Below are positions 57,758 to 64,000 of a DNA stretch of 64,000 bases, one piece after another. Positions within the stretch are counted from its first letter, which is position 1; every line of letters starts with the position of its first letter. Both the position numbers and the translations under genes were made by a program. Source of the DNA: Pinus tabuliformis (lineage: Eukaryota > Streptophyta > Pinopsida > Pinales > Pinaceae); assembly GCA_031772625.1 (NCBI GenBank), contig CM062808.1:477955655-478019654 (forward strand), written 5' to 3'. The notes beneath the pieces were generated by a model. The model was not told the DNA's origin and did not search any database. It was given only the letters and a program-made list of their open reading frames with translations.

Positions 57758-58625
57758 CTACAACTCCATGTTGCCCCACCTCTTCTCCAGCGGCGCATGA
57801 GCACTCATGGCACAATTGTCATCCTCGCCTTCCCTGACAGCTTTTGCTGGAGCAGCCTTCGAGTCAGAAGCCTCCTCCTTCCCCTTCTTCTGAGGACACT
57901 GAGTGGTGAAATGTCCAAGTTCCTCACACTTGAAGCATCTGACCTTGGAAATATCCTTCTTTTTTCTCTTTTGTTGCCCTTGTTGTCCTGATGATGCAAG
58001 GGTTGCATCCTCCTCCTCTTTCTTGACCTGGGTTCCTCTGCCACTACTCCCTGCCTTGGTCAACCTCCTGATCTCTTCTTGTCGAAGAGTTGTCCACGTC
58101 TCCTCCCAACTGGGAAGAGTTGCTCTGGCCAAGATACTTTGGAAAAATGTCTCCCAGTCCTCGGTGACTGCATTCAGGGCAGTCCTAACCATAAACTCAG
58201 GATCTGGTGTAGATCCCATGGAAGTCAACTGGTCACGAATCCATTGCAACCTGAGAGGAAGGGATCGATCTCTTCTCCCTTCTGCATCTAGTACTGCCTC
58301 AATTGATTTTCTAATAGCATCTTTCATTGGACAGAAGTGCCCTAGTATAAGGTGGTCAACATCTCCCACATCTCCCTTATTGTTTCCTTCTTAGCAATGT
58401 GTGGTACTACATGATCTTTGACCCCATCTAAGATCATGCACTTGGCCTTCGCTCAGGCCTCCTCGTACTCCTTTAACGGATCAGCGTCGACCAGAACAAC
58501 ATCTACTTTCAAGGCATAGTCCTTGATGCGATGTTTGTCTAGGATTGCGAAGATCCTGGCCTTCCAAATGACAAAATTGGATGCTCCATCCAATCTTTCC
58601 TAATCCCTTAGTCCATTGACCGCCA
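57758..58625 (-). pseudogene. gag: Gag of G
   Basis: About 289 codons from the ATG at 58623-58625 to the stop at 57758. N-terminal DUF4219-like block with GASNFVIWKARIF, then CMILDGVKDHVVPHIA, EMWEML, RLQWIRDQLTSMGSTPDPEF, ALNAVTEDWETFFQSILARA and LPSWEETWTTLRQEEIRRLT. A basic linker precedes the knuckle CFKCEELGHFTTQC (CX2CX4HX4C). The acidic end closes at EKRWGNMEL. The 611-bp open run over the C-terminal two thirds is the longest intact Gag stretch in the group. No protease follows. Fossil. Confidence 0.92.
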
Positions 58626-59262
58626 TTTCTTCTCAAAAAAATAGGATTGGTTCGCTTCTCCTTCTACTACTGCTAATCCAACAAGACTTGGATCTGGATT
58701 TCTTTGGCACAATAAACCCTCTAAGGAACAAGCTCCTCTAGACTCCCTCTGAGTCCTGATTTCCTTCACGGAAATCCTCTTGCCAAATGTCGAATCACTC
58801 CTCTCTAGTCCTCCTTTGTTGTTGCAACCCGGATCTAGATTTCTTTGGCTAGAAATCTGTCGAGGCAGTGACTCCCTCTACCTCGTCTTTGTCTCCACAG
58901 ACACTGTTCTGCACCAACAACAATAGTGTCCCACCAGCTCCTCAGATCGAATATGCTCTGCTCCTCCAGCGCCAGCAACTCACTGATTCGAGCCTCTCAG
59001 GCGCTGCGCTGGCCAAGAGAGCTTACGTGGTCAACTCGTGAGCTCCTCTTGGGTTTTGCATCACCCTCAGCAGGCTTGAAATGCTGAAGTAGGCACTGCG
59101 TGAGCCTCTGCGTCACTTTTCTGTCTCTGCATCACACCTTCAGCTGCTCCTCTGCCTCTGAAACAACACAGTCACTTGAGACAACTGCTTCTCTACAACA
59201 AATTTTTTGGATCTCCCTGTTGGTGCCTTCAGTCTCCTATGATCTGCAATTCTTTGATACCA

Positions 59263-60398
59263 TGTGAAAATTTTTGAATCCACACATCAGAAATTCTACT
59301 GTAATCACTGGTTTATCATCTCCTACTTGTTTTTAAATTCAACAAGTTATTTAATTATTTAAATAGCGATGAAAACACTATTGCAGACTACACATACATA
59401 CAGATCATGAACTGAAAATAGAACGAGACAAATACACAAGGGACATAGTTATTTTTAGACAATCGTCCTCGGAAAAACCCAATGCGGGAAAACTGGTGCA
59501 GCATATAGAGAGTTTATATTATTAAGGAAGAAGAATCTGAGTACAACAGGTTGCCTGTCACACCGGCTGAACTTTTAGAGATATTTCGGAAACAAGAAAT
59601 ACATACAAGGGTTTACCTCGTTCTCAAAGTCTCAACTGATCCACTGAATGGCTGACTCCGACAAGCACTGTGAAAATCCCTGCACAATCTACTTTGTGTG
59701 GGCCAATGTCTTACCTTTGGGAGACTGTGTCACTTCTCTTCTGGATCGATTTTCTCTCAAAAGCTTCAACTTCAACCCTCCTAGCTTAGAACATCAAACT
59801 CCCAACAAAATCTCGAACTTCCACCGATTATCTCGCACTGCCACTGCAAGAACCCTCTTGGTCTGCGTCAGCTCTACGTGAGCCCCTTCTTGGGCTACAT
59901 AGGCCTCTGCGCTGTCTCTCTGATGCTACTGCTGCTTCTCTGCCTGGTACTCTTTGGCTTGAAACTCCCTTTTGATTCAACTTTATGCTACTTCCCCTCT
60001 CACTGGAACAGATCACTTGTTCGATTTTCTTAGCAAACCTTGCCCCAGAAAAATCAAATTGATTGATCTCTCAAGTGTGTCTCTCAAGCCTCCTCTTACA
60101 CTATTCTTGTTGATGAATCAACGGCCGAGATTAAGTCCCTAATCAACAAATAAGATTAAAATAGACTTGATCCTCGTCACTTAGAAGTTTCTCACCCATA
60201 TTCTTATTAATACCCATTAATATTTTTATTTCCCTAAGTTTAGACTTAGGAACCCATTAAAAATATTAATTACTTTAATAACTCCTCATGTGGGTGGAAT
60301 TTCTCCAAAATATTTCTGGGTCTTGGAGATTTCATGTGGTCTAGCCCCTCTACAAAATTTTGGAGCTAGAGCACATCCGATGCTACCCAAAATCAACA
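59263..60398 (-). repeat. 5' LTR of G
   Basis: 1.14 kb; begins TGTGAAAATTTTTGAATCC (plus strand) next to the primer site and ends AAAATCAACA before TTTGT. Confidence 0.93.
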
Positions 60399-60403
60399 TT
60401 TGT

Positions 60404-61948
60404 TTGTTGCCCCTTAACACTCTCCATTCAGGCAACAGGGCTTGGGAGGCTCACCTTAGGCAATTGGATGAGACACCTCGTGTCATGAGCTGGGAGGAGA
60501 CTCTCCAGTTGAGACACTTGGTAGGTGCACGAGTTGACGGTTACAGGCTTAGGGATGACATGGTTGATTGTCGAGGTAGCATACGTTCCACCCCTCAGCT
60601 CACACTTGGGGAGGTGACCAAGAGGGAGTTATATGGTACTTTTTTAGTTGGACAACTTGAGGCGTTAGGTGAGCATGAGGTGCGGAGGACATTAGTCTTT
60701 GTTGGCAGGATGATGCCTAGGCTTCCAGTAGTACCCGAGCACATCATCAAAAGCTGGGATAGAAGATCTCGCTATGTGATTTGGCAGGCACAGAGCAGCT
60801 GGATATTCGCGGCACAGGTTCTTGATGCTTGGTGTCTACCTATTGGATACCTACAGGAGATAGAGACGAGGCACAGAGGGGTCCCAACAGCTAGCAACAT
60901 AACACAACAACAAGCAGAGAGGATTTGGGGTTGTGGACCTCTAGTATGGTTATGGGATCCAAGGATCTAGTGGATTGGTGGGATACTCCACTCCTTAGTG
61001 AGCCTGGTCAGAATAACAGGCAAACTGATTCATTCATAGGCAGACACATGGGGAGTCACCAAAGCCCTCACCATAGGGTGAGGCAGATTGTTGCTCAGGA
61101 TTGGGGCTAGCCATGGGGCGATAGGCGTTGGCACTATTGAGGCGCTTTGGCAGGTTGGGCCTAACCTCGATCATCGCATAGATTGTGGCCGAGAGTTATG
61201 TGAGAGGAGGTTATGGTACGAGTGTGCTAGACAATTAGTGATGACCAGAGTGTCACGAGGTCAACAGGATAGTTTCTTGCTATGCTGGGCAGGGGGCCCT
61301 AGCATCACAATACTTAGCGGTTCAACTACCCATAGGGGTGAGCTGGTCTCTACAGGAGAGGGTCATCTAGATTTTCCACTGAGTTTCAGTGATTTGCTGA
61401 TGGTGTGGGAGACTTCATCAGCATGGCAGGATGGCCAGCAAGAGGATTTCAGGAGGAGCTCATGCAGGAGAGGCTTCATTCACATGGGGATTGAGTTGTA
61501 TCTTTAGGGGCCCACAATCAGAGTGCATGGGGTGGACTATTCGGTAGGGCAACTTCATGAGGATTTGGACGGAGTTTTACATCATCAGGATTCTCTACTT
61601 ATTGGTAGTAGACAGAGGGGTTCTAACGCCCCTATCTGGCAGGATAGTGAGTGGAGCAAGGGGTGCTCCACGTTGATTAGGTTGGCTTGGGATCCTGGTA
61701 TCGAGGGAATCCTTCACAATAGGATAGTACAGTGATCAAGGACGATCCAATGGCATATTTGGGGCCCTGGTGAAGTTTGCAGCGACGCTGGGGATACATT
61801 GTCAGAGAGGGCGCTTGTTGAGGTGTTGTTTGAGGACAGGCAATTTTTGGTGCATTGAAGGAGCTTGTTGGATGATGATGGTACTTGGGAGGGCGAGCAC
61901 ATACTTGAGCATCCAACACTGAAGTTGCTTGGGGACAAGAAACATTTG
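60404..61948 (+). pseudogene. Right internal part of F: decayed frames of unknown function
   Basis: Continues F after element G. Open runs at about 60404-60970, 61088-61507 and 61523-61735 read phrases such as ELYGTFLVGQLEALGEHEVR, VVPEHIIKSWDRRSRYVIWQ and FIGRHMGSHQSPHHRVRQIV. They are Trp/Arg/Gly-rich, and I recognise no family. The part before the polypurine tract (61740-61948) is less coding-like. The density of long open runs suggests a gene, not LTR filler. Several breaks. Confidence 0.45.
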
Positions 61949-62061
61949 AGAAGGGAGGACTGTCATGTCCCTTCCTAAATTAATTTGGAACAAGACTAAT
62001 TATTGCATTTTGGGGCCAATTTTGGATATAGTGTGGCCCATTTGATTTTATTAGGAAATTA
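61949..62061 (+). repeat. Polypurine tract and start of the 3' LTR of F
   Basis: GAGAAGGGAGGAC then TGTCATGTCCCTTCCTAAAT. The first 100 bases match the 5' LTR with few differences, up to TTATTAGGA, where Copia E interrupts it. Confidence 0.9.
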
Positions 62062-63047
62062 TGTGAAAAATTCTTAATAGAAATCTTATTACAGTGATAA
62101 ATATTATTTCTTCTACTTATTATCTCATAAATAAGTTATTCACAGTGTTCTTACGACAAATATCGAAATATATTCTACTGTAGCCTTCACAATTAAAATA
62201 TTGCAAAAAGTAACTCAAGAAAAAAAATACTGGCACAAATACAATCACAATGAAACAGTTATTTTTGGACAATCATCCCTGGAAAAAACCCAATGTGGGA
62301 AAATCGGTGCTGCAGATGAGGGTTTCTTTATTATTCTTTAGCAAAATCTCATGTACAAATTACAACCAACAAAACAGGAATGAGAAAATTTACACACTTC
62401 TTGACAAATTTGTGATCCAGGTGAAGTACCCCTCTTTTCTCTAAATCCTTCTACGTCCCTTTGCATCAATTTTCTCATACTGGCCCAGTGTCTAGCTGCC
62501 GACGCAGTCCCTACATCAACCTGCCTCTATGCTGCCTCTTTCTGCTTCAACTTGTTCCTACTTTGCGTCTTGCTGTCTCGCACTCTCAAAGGATGTTGAT
62601 GCCCTCTCTCCTTTTCTCACCTGCAACTCTCCTTCTGATTCGATTTTCTCTTACCGAACTTTGACCAGTGAGAAAATCAATCTTACTTGGGTAACTAAGT
62701 ATCTGCCTCTAATGTGTTCTCCAAGTTCCCATCAAGTCTCCTCTTATAATCCTCTCGTTGATTAATCAAATACCCAAATTAGATTCTAATCAATGGCTAG
62801 GATCATATTGACTTGATCTCCATCTTTTTCTAGAAGTTTCACCCACAATTTAGATTAATACCCATTAATTATTTTAATTTCATAAGTTTAGACTTAGGGT
62901 CAGATTAAAAATAATTAATTATTTGAATAAAATTGTTTTTGGGTGGAATTTCCCAAAAAGATTTTTGGGACTTGGAGAATGCATGTGTGTAAGCCTCCTT
63001 GCAAAATTTGAGACTTAGAGTACATTCGATGCTAGCAGAAATCAACA
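62062..63047 (-). repeat. 3' LTR of E
   Basis: Shares with the gag-only LTRs the start TGTTGATTT...GCATCG, the CTAAGTCTAAACTTA hairpin word (near 62880), and the CCCACATTGGGTTTTTTCCAGGG-like block split by CACCGATTTT near 62280-62310. Placed directly in F's 3' LTR. Confidence 0.9.
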
Positions 63048-63274
63048 CTCCCTCTTAGCGAGGAATGTGCTCTAATAATGCAACTAGCTGAAGCATGACC
63101 CTGTTCTGTAACATTTCCCTCTGCGCTAGCTGATGTCTGACATCCTGTCCACCAACTACTACGGAAATGCTACATTTGTACTGTTGTTGACCCTGCCACT
63201 TGTCAACACTACATCCATACTGCAACTCCCTCTGACACTGTAAAGGAGAAGACATGTTTCTACTACTGAAACGG

Positions 63275-64000
63275 ATTCTCTACCATACCCATCTGCTCTC
63301 TGAACTGAATGAACTTAACTCTTCCTAGAGCCTTTGTGAGTATGTCTGCTACTTGATCTCTTATGGGGACATACCACAGTTGTACTGCCCCACACTGAAC
63401 ACAGTCTCTGATAAAGTGACATCTGATATCAATGTGTTTTGACCGATCAAGAAATACTAGATTCTCAGAGAGTTTGATACAACTCTAATTATCACAGTAC
63501 ACCCTAGTCGCTTCAATCCTTTTTCTAAACAAGCTCACAAGCAATTTTCTAAGCCATATAAATTCGCACGTAGCTATGCTGGCTGCCATATATTCTGCTT
63601 TTGTTGAGCTTAGAGCTACCAACTTCTGCTTCCTACTGCACCAGGATATCATCCCCGATCCAACACTGAAGCAGTACCCCGAGGTACTTTTTCAGTCTAC
63701 TGAACTACCTGCCCAATCTGCATTCGTGAACCCATTCAATCTGACGTCCTCCCCTCGGGAGTATTTCAACCCATATCCGACTGTTCCACACACATATCTA
63801 AGAATGTGTCTAGCTACTGCCCAATGCACCCTTTTTGGTTCTACCATGAACTGACTAAGAGTGTTGACAGCAAAGAAAATGTCTGGCCTAGTGTTAACCA
63901 GATACATAAGCGACCCAATGAGCTGCCTATACGACTTGGAGTCCACTTCTTTGTCTCCCGGTGCATCTATTTTCTTCAAGTTGGTGATCATGGGAGTAGC
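63275..64000 (-). pseudogene. pol: Copia RT end and RNase H of E
   Basis: Minus strand: YRQLIGSLMYLVNTRPDIFF, AVNTLSQFMVEPKRVHWAVA and RHILRYVCGTVGYGLKYSRG, then NGFTNADWAGSSVD and the RNase H catalytic stretch. Near 63275-63420 is the closing block with VPIRDQVADILTKAL. This is the standard C-terminus of Copia Pol (RT then RNase H, integrase being upstream). The Gag, protease and integrase lie beyond base 64000. Fossil. Confidence 0.95.

Larger units (their letters stand above)
56092..60398 (-). mobile_element. Element G: complete-length gag-only LTR element inserted in F
   Basis: LTRs at 56092-57243 (3') and 59263-60398 (5'), ends TGTGAAAATTT and AAAATCAACA on the plus strand. Exact target duplication TTTGT at 56087-56091 and 60399-60403. 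Primer site (minus) TGGTATCAAAGAA next to 59262; polypurine tract (minus) TAAGAGAGAG next to 57244. The internal 2.02 kb holds only Gag. By eye about 11 of the first 165 LTR bases differ. Same subfamily as C and L. Structurally whole; Gag looks the least damaged of the group, with few breaks. Fossil. Confidence 0.94.
51287..62061 (+). mobile_element. Element F: long LTR element without recognisable pol (LARD-like)
   Basis: The 5' LTR 51287-53890 (1.42 kb without solo LTR M) starts TGTCATGTCCCTTCC and ends TTTGGAACATTACA. Primer site TGGTATCAGAG at 53892. Polypurine tract GAGAAGGGAGGAC before the 3' LTR, which starts at 61961 with the same TGTCATGTCCCTTCC and is interrupted at 62061 by Copia E. 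Internal DNA outside element G is about 3.8 kb, with no RT, integrase or protease motif. LTR termini and primer site match chromovirus H, although the LTR bodies differ. Old fossil with many breaks and three insertions. Confidence 0.87.
62062..64000 (-). mobile_element. Element E: pol-bearing Copia, 3' part (runs off the window)
   Basis: 3' LTR at 62062-63047 (0.99 kb; plus-strand ends TGTGAAAAATTC and AGAAATCAACA). Polypurine tract (minus) TAAGAGGGAG at 63048-63057, then a Copia pol end. On the minus strand the LTR starts TGTTGATTTCTGCTAGCATC and the DNA before it reads CATTCCTCGCTAAGAGGGAG, the same as in C, and nearly so in A, B and G. Only one LTR is in view, so age and wholeness cannot be judged; the visible part has a few breaks. 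Confidence 0.9.

Noticed and set aside
53891-61960. F as a large host gene with introns
   Set aside because: It is bounded by LTRs with a primer site and polypurine tract, and splice-like joints between its open runs are not evident.

Overview
The window looks like a piece of a large, repeat-packed plant nuclear genome. Every coding trace I can name belongs to a plant-type transposable element: Ty3 chromovirus, Copia, gag-only LTR elements, hAT. Many insertions are old and stacked, as in gymnosperms and other giant-genome plants; the species cannot be told from the sequence. I found no host gene, rRNA, tRNA or CRISPR array.

Layout. 1-7256: a repeat-family copy (1106-2842), a small hAT element with clear terminal repeats (4397-5508), the tail of an old LTR (6035-6334) and a 176-bp tandem duplication (6458-6790). 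7257-16520: a minus-strand Ty3 chromovirus with gag, protease, RT, RNase H, integrase and chromodomain between two LTRs, plus a second partial gag-protease body that shares the middle LTR. 17838-40616: a five-deep nest. Element D (Copia-like, minus) holds A (plus), A holds B (plus), B holds a hAT transposon K, and K holds solo LTR L and element C. Target-site duplications support every level; most are perfect and two are 4/5.

41235-46425: a gag-type LTR element (J) whose reading frame carries a G-patch domain. 46426-48750: a second copy of the repeat family at 1106-2842, in the opposite orientation. 48751-51286: decayed LTR-like sequence ending in two tRNA-Asp-type primer sites. 51287-62061: a long LTR element (F) without recognisable pol, whose LTR ends match the chromovirus. 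F contains a solo LTR (M), a complete gag-only element (G) and, in its 3' LTR, the 3' half of a pol-bearing Copia (E) that runs off the window.

How the parts relate. A, B, C and G are gag-only LTR elements (the TR-GAG type): LTRs of about 1.1 kb, an initiator-Met primer site, a UBN2/zinc-knuckle Gag of about 290 codons ending at a shared RWG(D/N) tail, and no pol. E, with pol, has the same LTR start and polypurine-tract context and is a good candidate for the helper lineage. F and chromovirus H form a second possible helper/dependent pair. All LTR elements here are fossils with multiple breaks, or are solo LTRs.
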